DNA of 64,000 bases. Origin: Myxococcales bacterium. GTDB lineage: Bacteria; Myxococcota_A; Polyangia; Polyangiales; Polyangiaceae. This document shows positions 1 through 8,029 of the stretch, piece after piece (the first letter of the stretch is position 1; every line of letters begins with the position of its first letter). Below the pieces are notes generated by a model. It was not told the DNA's origin and searched no databases. It saw only the letters and a list, made by a program, of their open reading frames with translations. The position numbers and the translations under genes were made by a program. The stretch is taken from assembly GCA_016212965.1 (NCBI GenBank), contig JACRDA010000280.1, forward strand, positions 1-64,000. Reading direction: 5' to 3'.

Positions 1-120
1 CCCGCGCCCATCGCACCCGTGGCCCCGCCCGCGCCGGTCGCCGCGCCGGTCCCCCCGCCCGCGCCGGTCGCCGCACCCGTGGCCCCGCCCGCGCCGGTCG
101 CCGCACCCGTCGCCCTACCG
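1..120 (+). repeat. 30-bp tandem repeat in coding sequence
   Basis: Four units with a 30-bp period (clear copies of gcgccggtcg begin at 31, 61 and 91) encode PPAPVAAPVx decapeptides in the N-terminal linker of the partial protein. The array reaches the window edge and may extend upstream. Confidence 0.8.
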
Positions 121-795
121 TTCGCGCAGGTGCCCGCGGCGACGCCCTTCGGAGGGGGGCCCCGTGTCGCCGCCGCACCGGCGGTCGCCGGCACACCCTT
201 CGCGGCTCCGCCGCGCAGCCCCACCCCACACCTGGCGCGCGAGCAGGTCTCGGCCGAGTCGGTGCGACCCGCGATGCCGTTTCGGGCGCAGGCTGCGCCG
301 AGCCGCGACTCCGACCGCCCCGCCGAGCGCGTTGCGGACACGCCGTTCCGCGCGACGGCCGCCGCCGCCGTGCCGACCGAGCAACAGGCGGCCGCGGAGG
401 TCGCGCGCCCCGCGCTGCCCTTTGGACCGCCGAGCGCCGCGCCGCCGTCGCAACCGGGCGCGCCCGTCTCCGCGCGCGAGGTCCCGCCCTCGGGGCCCGT
501 TGCACCCCCGCCCTCGCAACCGGGCTCGCCCCCGTCCGTGCGAGCGGCCGGCGCGGCCGAGCTCGGCGTCGAGCAGTGCGCGGCGCTCTTCGCCGAGTGC
601 GCGAGCTTCCCCGACCGGCAGCCCGAGATCTGGCGGCGCTACGGGCTCGCGGACGCAGAGGCCCATCGGGCGTTGCACCAGGACTGGCGCGCGCGCTTCG
701 CCGCCGACGCGGCCCTGCACCGCCGCTGGCATGCGCTCTACGAGCACTACCTCGCGTGGTACGCGCGCGCGGGCCGATCCGGACCCACGCGATGA
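1..795 (+). CDS. Pro/Ala-rich T6SS-type accessory protein, 5' partial
   Basis: The reading frame is open at the window edge, so the true start lies upstream. The first 120 bases encode four 10-residue Pro/Ala/Val repeats, followed by a long disordered linker holding six copies of a short [L/T/M]PF motif. The last ~75 residues form a compact helical domain (key residues EQ, RYGLADA, HR, W) that clearly resembles the C-terminus of the protein at 8030-8905, which sits inside a VgrG operon. The stop overlaps the next start (ATGA), so it is translationally coupled to the AarF-like kinase. By the shared domain it is probably an adaptor or regulator of injection-system cargo. No named family was recognised. 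Confidence 0.75.
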   Translation, partial: PAPIAPVAPPAPVAAPVPPPAPVAAPVAPPAPVAAPVALPFAQVPAATPFGGGPRVAAAPAVAGTPFAAPPRSPTPHLAREQVSAESVRPAMPFRAQAAPSRDSDRPAERVADTPFRATAAAAVPTEQQAAAEVARPALPFGPPSAAPPSQPGAPVSAREVPPSGPVAPPPSQPGSPPSVRAAGAAELGVEQCAALFAECASFPDRQPEIWRRYGLADAEAHRALHQDWRARFAADAALHRRWHALYEHYLAWYARAGRSGPTR

Positions 796-2225
796 GCCTC
801 TGGGCGTACCTCGGGATCGCGTGCGGCGGGCTCGTGCTCGCCTGCGCCGTCGTGGTGGCGCTCGCGTTGCGGCAGAGCTCGGCCGGCATCGTGACCTCGC
901 GCTTCGGGCGCACGACGCGGCTCGCGTGGAACGCCGTCCGCATGTACCTGCGGCACCTCGTGCGCCGCGTGCGGCGCGTGTTCTCGTCCGAGGCGCGCCG
1001 CGTCGAGCTCGACCGGCAGTTCCACGAGAGCTCCGCCAAGGCGGCGCTCGAGACCATGGGCAACATGAAGGGCGCGCTCATGAAGCTCGGGCAGATCGCC
1101 TCCTTCATGGACGAGACGCTGCCCGAGACCTACCGCGAGCAGCTGCGCCAGCTGCAGTGTCAGGCGCCGCCGATGTCCTACGAGGTCGTGGCGCGCGTCG
1201 TCCGGGAGGAGCTCGGCGACGAGCCGGAGGAGCTGTTCCTCACCTTCGACAAGGAGCCGCTCGCCTCGGCCTCCATCGGCCAGGTGCACCGGGCGACGCT
1301 GCCGGACGGCACCGAGGTCGTCGTGAAGGTGCAGTACCCGGGCGTCGATCGCGCCATCGCGGCCGATCTCGACAACGCGGGCATGATCCTCGGCGTCATC
1401 GGCATGATCATGCCGAACGTCGACGCCGCGCCCATCGCCGAGGAGATGCGCGCGCGCCTGTCCGAGGAGCTCGACTACCAGAAGGAGGCCGAGAACCAGG
1501 CGCTCTTCGCGCGCCTCTTCGAGGGGCACCTGCAAGTCGTCGTGCCGCGCGTCTTTCCGCGCTTCTCGAGCCGGCGCGTGCTCACGAGCGAGCTCGTCCG
1601 GGGCAAGGGCTTCTACGACTTCGTCGCGACGGCCACGCCCGAACAGAAGCGCCAGGCGGTCCGGGCGGTCCACACCTTCGTCTACCGCTCGATGTGGACC
1701 CACCACGTCTTCAATGGCGATCCGCACCCGGGCAACTACCTCTTTCTGCCGGACGGGCGCGTCGCGTTCCTCGACTTCGGCTGCGTGAAGCACTTCGATC
1801 CGGCGTTCATCGAGAGCTTCCTCGCGCTCAACCGCTCGTACTTGACGGGCGAGCGCGACGCCTACTTCGACCGCGCCAAGGCGATGGGCTTCGTGCGCCC
1901 GGGCTACGAGCACCTGGTCGACCGCGACTGGTTCTGGGACTACGCGCGCTGGTTCTACCTGCCGATCCTCGAGGACGAGCCCTTCGCCATGACGGGCGAC
2001 TACTGCAAGCAGTCGCTCTCGGTCATCTTCGGCGAGAGCATGAAGCGGCTCAGCATGCCGCCCGAGTACGTGATGATGAACCGCATCACCTTCGGGCTGA
2101 ACTCGATCTTCTGCCGCCTCGACGCCTGCGAGAACTTCCGGCGCCTGTCGCTCCACTACTACTTCGGCGAGGACGAGCCCCCGTACTCGACCCCCGGCGC
2201 CCGGGTGAGCGGGGCGCCGAGCTGA
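792..2225 (+). CDS. AarF/ABC1/UbiB-family atypical protein kinase
   Basis: The protein is 477 aa, starting at an ATG that overlaps the upstream stop (ATGA). Family hallmarks are visible: one N-terminal membrane segment (~residues 4-26), the MKLGQ (KxGQ) motif, an Ala/Ser-rich ASASIGQVH nucleotide loop in place of a Gly-rich loop, the VVVKVQYPG lysine motif, NGDPHPGN in the catalytic loop, and the metal-binding FLDFGCVKH. UbiB relatives support ubiquinone or prenyl-lipid handling. No quinone genes are nearby, and coupling to a T6SS-accessory-type gene makes the substrate unclear. The ~150-residue C-terminal extension is typical of the family. Confidence 0.88.
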   Translation: MSLWAYLGIACGGLVLACAVVVALALRQSSAGIVTSRFGRTTRLAWNAVRMYLRHLVRRVRRVFSSEARRVELDRQFHESSAKAALETMGNMKGALMKLGQIASFMDETLPETYREQLRQLQCQAPPMSYEVVARVVREELGDEPEELFLTFDKEPLASASIGQVHRATLPDGTEVVVKVQYPGVDRAIAADLDNAGMILGVIGMIMPNVDAAPIAEEMRARLSEELDYQKEAENQALFARLFEGHLQVVVPRVFPRFSSRRVLTSELVRGKGFYDFVATATPEQKRQAVRAVHTFVYRSMWTHHVFNGDPHPGNYLFLPDGRVAFLDFGCVKHFDPAFIESFLALNRSYLTGERDAYFDRAKAMGFVRPGYEHLVDRDWFWDYARWFYLPILEDEPFAMTGDYCKQSLSVIFGESMKRLSMPPEYVMMNRITFGLNSIFCRLDACENFRRLSLHYYFGEDEPPYSTPGARVSGAPS

Positions 2226-2317
2226 CCGAGCGGGCGCTCACCACCCTTCGAACGTGCGTCGCCGCACGACCGTGGCAAGGGCAAGGTCGGCTGGGACGCC
2301 GACGACCTCGCGTCGAC

Positions 2318-2356
2318 ACCACGAAATTCCGGAGTCTACATCCAGAAATTCGTGGT
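2318..2356. promoter_or_regulatory. 15-bp inverted repeat operator with abutting -10 (AAA-ATPase gene)
   Basis: The arms ACCACGAAATTCCGG (2318-2332) and CCAGAAATTCGTGGT (2342-2356) are inverted repeats with two mismatches and a 9-bp spacer. A TATAAA hexamer starts on the last base of the right arm (2356-2361), six bases before the GTG at 2368. A protein bound to the repeat would block RNA polymerase, so this is a likely operator, perhaps autoregulatory. The block is much more AT-rich than its surroundings. Confidence 0.65.
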
Positions 2357-2367
2357 ATAAAGGCCTC

Positions 2368-3519
2368 GTGCGCCGGCCCGACGACGAGCGCAAGCTGCGG
2401 ACGCTGCTCGGCGAGTTTCCCGTCGTGGCCATCGTGGGTCCGCGCCAGGTGGGCAAGACCACGCTCGCGCGCGCCCTCGGCGCGAAGCGCGCGGTGACGA
2501 TCTTCGACCTCGAGGATCCCCGTCACCTCGCGCGCCTCGCCGAGCCGATGCTCGCGCTCGAGCCGTTGCGCGGGCTCGTCGTGATCGACGAGGTGCAGTT
2601 GCGCCCCGACCTCTTCCCGGCGCTGCGCGTGCTCGCCGACCGGCGGCCGCTTCCGGCGCGCTTCCTCTTGCTCGGCAGCGCCGGCCCGACGCTCCTGCGC
2701 CAGAGCTCCGAGAGCCTCGCGGGTCGCATCGCCTACCACGAGCTCGAGGGATTCGGCGTCGGGGACGTCGGCACGGACATGGCCGAGCGCCTGTGGCTGC
2801 GGGGCGGCTATCCGCGCGCCTTTCTCGCGCGCTCGGAGGCCGCGAGCCTGCGCTGGCGGTCGCAGCACCTGCGCGCCTTCCTCGAGCGCGACGCGCCGGC
2901 CCTCGGGCTGCGGCTCGCGCCCGAGACCCTGCGTCGCTTCTGGGCCATGATGGCGCACTATCACGGTCAGCTCTGGAACGGCGCCGAGCTCGCGCGCGCG
3001 TTCGGCGTGAGCGAGAAGACCGTGGCGCACTACCTCGACATCGCGCGCGGCACCTTCATGGTCGAGCGCCTGCCGCCGTGGCACGAGAACCTCGGCAAGC
3101 GCCTGGTGCGCTCGGCCAAGATCTACGTCTCGGACACGGGGCTCTTGCACGCGTTGCTCGGCATTCGCAGCCACGAGGAGCTGCTCCTGCACCCGAAGGT
3201 CGGAGCGTCGTGGGAGGGCTTCGTCCTCGGGGCCGTGCGCCGCCACCTCGGCGCCGAACGCGACCAGTGTCACTTCTGGGCCCTGCACAGCGGGGCGGAG
3301 CTCGACCTCCTGGTCGTCCACGGCGGGCGCCGCTTCGGCTTCGAGGTGAAGCGCAGCGACGCGCCGAGCCTCACGCCCTCGATGCGCCACGCCCTCGTCG
3401 ATCTGAAGCTCGAGCGCCTCGACGTCCTGCACCCCGGCGCCGAGACGTTCCCGCTCGCCGAGCGCGTGCGGGCAGTCGCCTTCTCGCGCCTGCGCCGCGA
3501 CGTGCCGCCGCTGCGCTGA
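2368..3519 (+). CDS. AAA ATPase with DUF4143 domain
   Basis: The chosen start is GTG 2368 (383 aa), six bases after a TATAAA box; upstream in-frame sequence falls in the inverted repeat and is not protein-like. The N-terminal AAA_14 ATPase has Walker A GPRQVGKTTLA, Walker B VVIDEVQ and a LLGSAG sensor segment. The middle carries a winged-helix-like stretch (LARAFGVSEKTVAHYLDI). The C-terminus is a DUF4143/PD-(D/E)XK-like region with SGAELDLLV and FEVKRSD. These stand-alone ATPases are common and poorly characterised; links to mobile elements or toxin-antitoxin-like function have been proposed. It stands alone here between unrelated genes. Confidence 0.88.
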   Translation: MRRPDDERKLRTLLGEFPVVAIVGPRQVGKTTLARALGAKRAVTIFDLEDPRHLARLAEPMLALEPLRGLVVIDEVQLRPDLFPALRVLADRRPLPARFLLLGSAGPTLLRQSSESLAGRIAYHELEGFGVGDVGTDMAERLWLRGGYPRAFLARSEAASLRWRSQHLRAFLERDAPALGLRLAPETLRRFWAMMAHYHGQLWNGAELARAFGVSEKTVAHYLDIARGTFMVERLPPWHENLGKRLVRSAKIYVSDTGLLHALLGIRSHEELLLHPKVGASWEGFVLGAVRRHLGAERDQCHFWALHSGAELDLLVVHGGRRFGFEVKRSDAPSLTPSMRHALVDLKLERLDVLHPGAETFPLAERVRAVAFSRLRRDVPPLR

Positions 3520-3590
3520 GGTCCCGCGCGTGCCGGCCGCCGCACGCTCCGAGCCCGCCCCGCCGAGGACCGCCGGGGAGCGCCGGCCCG

Positions 3591-4571
3591 TCACTTGCGC
3601 TTGCTGCAGCGCATGATGCACATGAGGTCGCCCGTCGAGCAGCCGCAGGCGCCCTTGGTCTTCGGCTGGCTCGGCGGGTGGCCAGGCGGCTGGCTCGGCG
3701 GCTGGGTCGCGCGCGGGGTGGTTGCTCGCGGGGCACCGGGGCGCGCCGGCGAGGCCACACCCGGGGGCGCCGCGGCGTCGGGCACGGCGAGGCGCCTGCC
3801 CGAGAGGTCGTACCTGGGCGTCTCGCGACCGACGACGGCGGTCCAGGTGGGCGCGCTCGAGAGCGGACAGCTCTGGAGCGTCAGCTCCGAGAGCGCCGCA
3901 TCGGTCGCGGCGGTGCGCGCGTCCTCGACCACCCGGCCCACGGAGGCTGGGTCGACGGAGTCGAGCGAGAACAGGCACAGCGCCAGTCGAGGCTTGATGT
4001 CGGGCGCGAGACGCACGGAGATCTCGCTGCGTCCGATGCCACGCCCGACGAGGTAGGCGTAGCGGCGGACCTCGTCCCGGCCGCCGGGCAGCGCGACCTC
4101 GGCGAGCGCGTGGTCCGTGTAGAGCGTGAGCGACAAGAGCTCGGCCCGCGCGCCGAACTGCGCCGCGAAGGCGGCGAGTGCCTCGCGCGGATCGACCAAG
4201 AGCGACACGGGCTCGGCATTCGGTCGGGTCTCCACGGCCACGGCGGGCTCCTCTCTGCTCGTGGTCCTGCGGCTCTGGCTGCGCACCTGGTCGAGGAGGA
4301 CGTAGACCCCGGCAGCGGCACAGGAGAGGGCGAAGAACACCGCCGGCCCGATCGCACGGTAGGCTCCTGACGACGCCGCCACGGGGCGATAGACGTACTG
4401 CCCCGCGGGCGAGGCCCAGGTCGGCGGCGGATGCCAGCCCTGGGGCGTCTGCGGCGCCTGGACGGTCAGCGCCCGCACGCGCTGCTTCGACCGGCAGTAG
4501 GCGCACACGACGGAGCCGCTCTTTCCGGCGACGTCGAGCGGCGCGCCGCACACGTTGCATTGCACGATCAT
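3591..4571 (-). CDS. Zinc-ribbon, single-TM protein with Cys-rich tail
   Basis: The protein is 326 aa. A zinc ribbon opens it (CNVC at ~5-8, CAYC at ~23-26), followed by a Pro-rich stretch, one membrane helix (~residues 75-95), a ~150-residue soluble domain without recognised motifs, a Pro/Thr-rich linker, and a Cys-rich end (CGCS...CIMRCSKRK). It lies 76 bp downstream of the VgrG/DUF2169 operon on the same strand and may be its last gene. Zinc ribbon plus TM plus tail suggests a membrane sensor or scaffold; no function is assigned. Confidence 0.75.
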   Translation of the reverse strand: MIVQCNVCGAPLDVAGKSGSVVCAYCRSKQRVRALTVQAPQTPQGWHPPPTWASPAGQYVYRPVAASSGAYRAIGPAVFFALSCAAAGVYVLLDQVRSQSRRTTSREEPAVAVETRPNAEPVSLLVDPREALAAFAAQFGARAELLSLTLYTDHALAEVALPGGRDEVRRYAYLVGRGIGRSEISVRLAPDIKPRLALCLFSLDSVDPASVGRVVEDARTAATDAALSELTLQSCPLSSAPTWTAVVGRETPRYDLSGRRLAVPDAAAPPGVASPARPGAPRATTPRATQPPSQPPGHPPSQPKTKGACGCSTGDLMCIMRCSKRK

Positions 4572-4647
4572 GGTCGTTCCTTCGTTCGTTCGAGCGCTGG
4601 CGGGGTCGACGACGAGCTGCAGCAGCGACAGCCGCGCGCGAGCGACC

Positions 4648-5847
4648 CTACAGCACGCCCGCCGCCGTCAGCTTCTCGTGGACGGTGGGAGGCGTCGGGT
4701 AGGCGACGGGGGCGTCGCCGTCGACGCGCACGGCGACGGGAATGCGCCGGTGGACACCCGGGACGAAGACGCGCGGCAGCTCGACCGTCGCCCCGAACAC
4801 GATGCAGAGCCGCTCCTCGGCGGGCTCGCAGCGAATGGTGTGGATGCGCACGTCGGGCTCGACGCGCCCGCCGTCCACCTCGAACACGAGGCTCGGCTTG
4901 CCCGGGAGGCGCGCCTCGACGACGGGCTGCCGCGGGTGCATGCCGCGGACGCGCAGGGTCTCGGTGCCCGTGAGCCCCGCAAGGACGAGGCCGTGCGAGC
5001 CCTCCTGGAAGAAGCCGGGGCGCGTGCACTCGCCGCCGCGGGAGCGGTAGCCCGGCGCGAGGTAGCCGCGGCGCACCTCGGGCATGCGCTCGTCCTCGGG
5101 GCCCGGGAACCACGCGTCCGGCGCGCCCGCGAAGTGCACGTAGCGCGGGAACATGAGCGGGTGCTGCCAATCGAAGCACCACGGCAGCGGCTGCTCGTAC
5201 CAGCGCGCCGGATCGCCGACCACGATGCGCGCCTCGGTGAGCAAATCGTCCGGATCCTCGACGTTCGGCAGGGCCACGACGGTGGTCTTGCCGCGCTCGA
5301 CCACGTACCCCTTGCCGAAGGGATTGCGCGGGTACATGCCCGGGTGATCGATGTCGAAGCTCGCCGCGAGGAGCTGGGCCGGCGTCGGGGCCGCCGCAGG
5401 CTGCGCGCACCGGTCGATGCCGCCATAGGCGTTGACGTAGCTCATCTCGACCTCGAGCACGGGCGTGGGTGCGCCAAAACGCGGGGAGCCGTCGCGCCCG
5501 TAGGTGAGCTCGCGCGACCCGAAGACCCGCACGTGCTTCTCGGCCGAGCCGCACGCGACCGACACGGTCATCTCCTCGGTCGGCACGCCGCCGGGCGCGA
5601 AGGCCGCGCCGCGCACGACCACGTCCGTCGCGTGCTTCTCGGGCCAGAAGTCGGTGCCCACGCGAAAACGCGGCACGAGCGTCGCATCGCGGAAATCGTG
5701 GAGCAGGGGCTCGGGCGCGATGCGCCGGCAGGTGCCCGCCTCGATGCGAAAGGTCTGCTTCACGAGCGCATAGGCGCGCCGGGGGAGCTCCGCGTCCTCG
5801 AGATCCACGACGGCGTCGTAGGCGTCGGTGGCGGGGGTGCGGATCAT
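4648..5847 (-). CDS. DUF2169 domain protein (T6SS cargo adaptor type)
   Basis: The protein is 399 aa. DUF2169 features include an early VKQTFRIE strand, the DVVVRGAAFAPGG segment, YVNAYGGID, and the LPNVEDP motif also present in the 6946-8019 gene. DUF2169 genes are regularly found with VgrG and PAAR/DUF4150 genes and are believed to help load effectors onto the spike. The start overlaps the stop of the PAAR-like gene by four bases, so the two are translationally coupled. This favours a dedicated chaperone or adaptor role for that tip protein. There is no signal peptide or TM segment. Confidence 0.85.
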   Translation of the reverse strand: MIRTPATDAYDAVVDLEDAELPRRAYALVKQTFRIEAGTCRRIAPEPLLHDFRDATLVPRFRVGTDFWPEKHATDVVVRGAAFAPGGVPTEEMTVSVACGSAEKHVRVFGSRELTYGRDGSPRFGAPTPVLEVEMSYVNAYGGIDRCAQPAAAPTPAQLLAASFDIDHPGMYPRNPFGKGYVVERGKTTVVALPNVEDPDDLLTEARIVVGDPARWYEQPLPWCFDWQHPLMFPRYVHFAGAPDAWFPGPEDERMPEVRRGYLAPGYRSRGGECTRPGFFQEGSHGLVLAGLTGTETLRVRGMHPRQPVVEARLPGKPSLVFEVDGGRVEPDVRIHTIRCEPAEERLCIVFGATVELPRVFVPGVHRRIPVAVRVDGDAPVAYPTPPTVHEKLTAAGVL

Positions 5848-6938
5848 GGCTTCTGCTCCGGAGCCTTCGGGTCGACCAGCGGGCCGCCCTTCTTGAACTC
5901 GGCGCCGTCCTTGCTCGAGGTGTGCTTGACGCCGTCCTTCTGGTTGACCTCGACGCCCTGGCTGTTTGGATCACCCGCTGGGCCCCAGGCGCTGCCCCCG
6001 GCCTCTGCCTTGAACTTCTCGCCTTCTGCGGCGTGCGGGTGGTACTCCGCGCTGCCGCCGACCTTCGTGCCTCCCGCCACGCTCGACGTGGAGTCCTCAC
6101 ACGAGAACTTGACGCCCTCCTTCTCGGGCCGGCTCCCTGCGTCGGCCACCACCGTCACCTTGGCCTCCTGCTTTCGCTCGACGAGCCCGGTCGAGTCCTT
6201 CGCCGTATTGGAGAGCGCCACGGAGATCTGGTCGGGGTTGTTGGCCTTGTCGGTGGAGCCCTCCTGCACCTCCACGGAGAGGTCTCCGTAGGGTGTCTCC
6301 ACATCCAGTTTGTACTTCATGGGGTAGCGGGAGTCCATCATGTGCTGGATCTGGCTCGCCGTGGTGCCGAAGGCGAAGCCAAGGACGTTCTTGGCCAGCT
6401 CGGCGTACTTGCCACCGGTGATGAGAGACTCCAGGATGGCACCCGCGGTGGTGATGAGCCCACCCACGATGTCAGCGGCCGAGGCACCGACGGTCACCGA
6501 TCGCCCGACGTTCGCGACGTTGAGGGTTGTCGGGCTCGAGACCGGGTCGCCGCAGGCGAGCAGGGGCATCGGCGGCCAGGTGCTCGAGCAGGCGGTGGGC
6601 TCGCCGTCCATCCGCACCGCGAAGGCGCTCACGGTCACGGCGCGCGTCGACTTGAGGGGAAGGACCGGCAGCCAGGCGTTGATGGGGTTCGCGGTAACCT
6701 GCGGAATGAGCGGCCCGCAGTCGCTCTTCGCCTGGACGATCCGGTCGCCGTTGTGAAGAACTGATTTCGTGAGCTTGACCTTCCCCATGCCGATGCCGGG
6801 CGGCCAGGCGTGCGGTACGGGGACCTCGAAGGCGGGACACATGACGCCAGGTATGGGCGGGAGGAAGGGCGGCGACCACCAGTGAATCGTCACGCCGATG
6901 CTGCAATCGGTGGTCACGGTGATGGGTACGGCAACCAT
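5844..6938 (-). CDS. PAAR-like spike-tip protein with C-terminal extension
   Basis: The protein is 364 aa. The N-terminal ~135 residues match the PAAR-like tip family seen in T6SS loci: a CPAFEVPVPHAWPPG-type segment, GKVKLTKSVLHNGD, KSDCGPLIP, FAVRMDGEPTACS and LACGDPVSSP. A hydrophobic stretch follows (~residues 150-185; ADIVGGLITTAGAILES), as in translocating effectors. The final ~160 residues are polar, Lys/Gly/Asp-rich and of unknown fold. It lies between two DUF2169 genes. It probably caps VgrG (8928-11039) and carries a C-terminal cargo or binding domain. No toxin motif or immunity gene was recognised. Confidence 0.75.
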   Translation of the reverse strand: MVAVPITVTTDCSIGVTIHWWSPPFLPPIPGVMCPAFEVPVPHAWPPGIGMGKVKLTKSVLHNGDRIVQAKSDCGPLIPQVTANPINAWLPVLPLKSTRAVTVSAFAVRMDGEPTACSSTWPPMPLLACGDPVSSPTTLNVANVGRSVTVGASAADIVGGLITTAGAILESLITGGKYAELAKNVLGFAFGTTASQIQHMMDSRYPMKYKLDVETPYGDLSVEVQEGSTDKANNPDQISVALSNTAKDSTGLVERKQEAKVTVVADAGSRPEKEGVKFSCEDSTSSVAGGTKVGGSAEYHPHAAEGEKFKAEAGGSAWGPAGDPNSQGVEVNQKDGVKHTSSKDGAEFKKGGPLVDPKAPEQKP

Positions 6939-6945
6939 GGGGAGC

Positions 6946-8019
6946 TCACTTCTCGAGGTCGGCCCACGACTCGGTCAGGCGCAGGCGCATCGAGCGCTCG
7001 GCGCCGGGCTCGCCGGGGTCGAAGGTGAAGGCGTGGCGGTAGACGAGGTAGGCGCGCGCCTCGTCCGGCAGGACGAGCAGGAGGTGCGGCGCGAGGGAGT
7101 GCGTGCGCTCCGCCGTGCCGACTGCGCAGTCGATCTCGACGCCGAGACGCGGGAGCTCGAAGGCGAGCACCTGGTCGTCGGGCAGGACGCCCGTGAGGCA
7201 CACCGGCGCGCCGGCCGCCGGTCGCGGGATGACGAGATCGGGGTGCGCGCGGTGGAACACGCCGGGTTTCCAGTCGAGCGCCGCGAGCTCGGCGAACGTC
7301 GCCTTCTCGGGCAGGCGCACGAAGCGCTCGGTCGAGACGACCGTCCCGAACGGCACGGTCGCCCAGGAGGCCGGCACGGGGCGATCGTCGGGGTGGCGGA
7401 TGAGCGCGCGCGGATCCTCGACGTTCGGCAGGCTGCGGGTCGTCGGGTAGCTCGGGTAGCCGGGCGGGCAGCCGAGCGCTTGTCCTAGGCCGGCCACCTG
7501 GGGCTCGGGGTCGAAGCCGCGCCCGAGCGGGTTGAAGGGGTCACGCACCTCCCAGTAGGAGTCGGCGTCGACGAGCACGGCCATGCGCCCGCCGAAGGCC
7601 TCGGCGTAGCCGAGCGGCATGCGGGCGAAGGGCTGGGGCCGCGAGATGCGCAGGCTGCCGTCGGGCGCCCGCTGCCATTGCCGATCGCCGAAGACGGCGA
7701 GCTCGTGGGCAAAGGAGCCGACCGACAGGCCGACCGTGCGCTCGGTGGCGGTGGCGCCCTGCGCGGGGTAGGCCGCGCCGAGCACGATCAGCTCGAAGCC
7801 GTCGTCGCGCCGCGGCACGAGATCGCCGGGGAGCAGGCCGTGGGCGGTCGGGCGGTCCTCGGTGAAGATCGGATACGGAGCCTGGGTGCAGAGCTCGGCG
7901 CCGCGCGCCCCGAGGCGGAAGGTCGCCTTCGCCACGACGACGGCGAGGCGCTCTTCCGAGCCCGCGCGGCGGCCGACGTGCACCTGTGCCGGGACCGGCG
8001 TGTGATTGACGAGCTCCAT
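6946..8019 (-). CDS. DUF2169 domain protein (T6SS cargo adaptor type)
   Basis: The protein is 357 aa and is the second DUF2169 member of this operon. It shares VVAKATFRL, a Gly-rich YAEAFGGR segment, and RSLPNVEDP with the 4648-5847 paralogue, but the two are otherwise divergent. It is seven bases from the following PAAR-like gene and ten from the preceding gene, so it lies within one transcript. A GAGG Shine-Dalgarno sequence precedes the start. Two divergent DUF2169 copies flanking a tip gene suggest either two cargo partners or a heteromeric loading complex. Confidence 0.85.
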   Translation of the reverse strand: MELVNHTPVPAQVHVGRRAGSEERLAVVVAKATFRLGARGAELCTQAPYPIFTEDRPTAHGLLPGDLVPRRDDGFELIVLGAAYPAQGATATERTVGLSVGSFAHELAVFGDRQWQRAPDGSLRISRPQPFARMPLGYAEAFGGRMAVLVDADSYWEVRDPFNPLGRGFDPEPQVAGLGQALGCPPGYPSYPTTRSLPNVEDPRALIRHPDDRPVPASWATVPFGTVVSTERFVRLPEKATFAELAALDWKPGVFHRAHPDLVIPRPAAGAPVCLTGVLPDDQVLAFELPRLGVEIDCAVGTAERTHSLAPHLLLVLPDEARAYLVYRHAFTFDPGEPGAERSMRLRLTESWADLEK

Positions 8020-8029
8020 GGGGGTCCTC

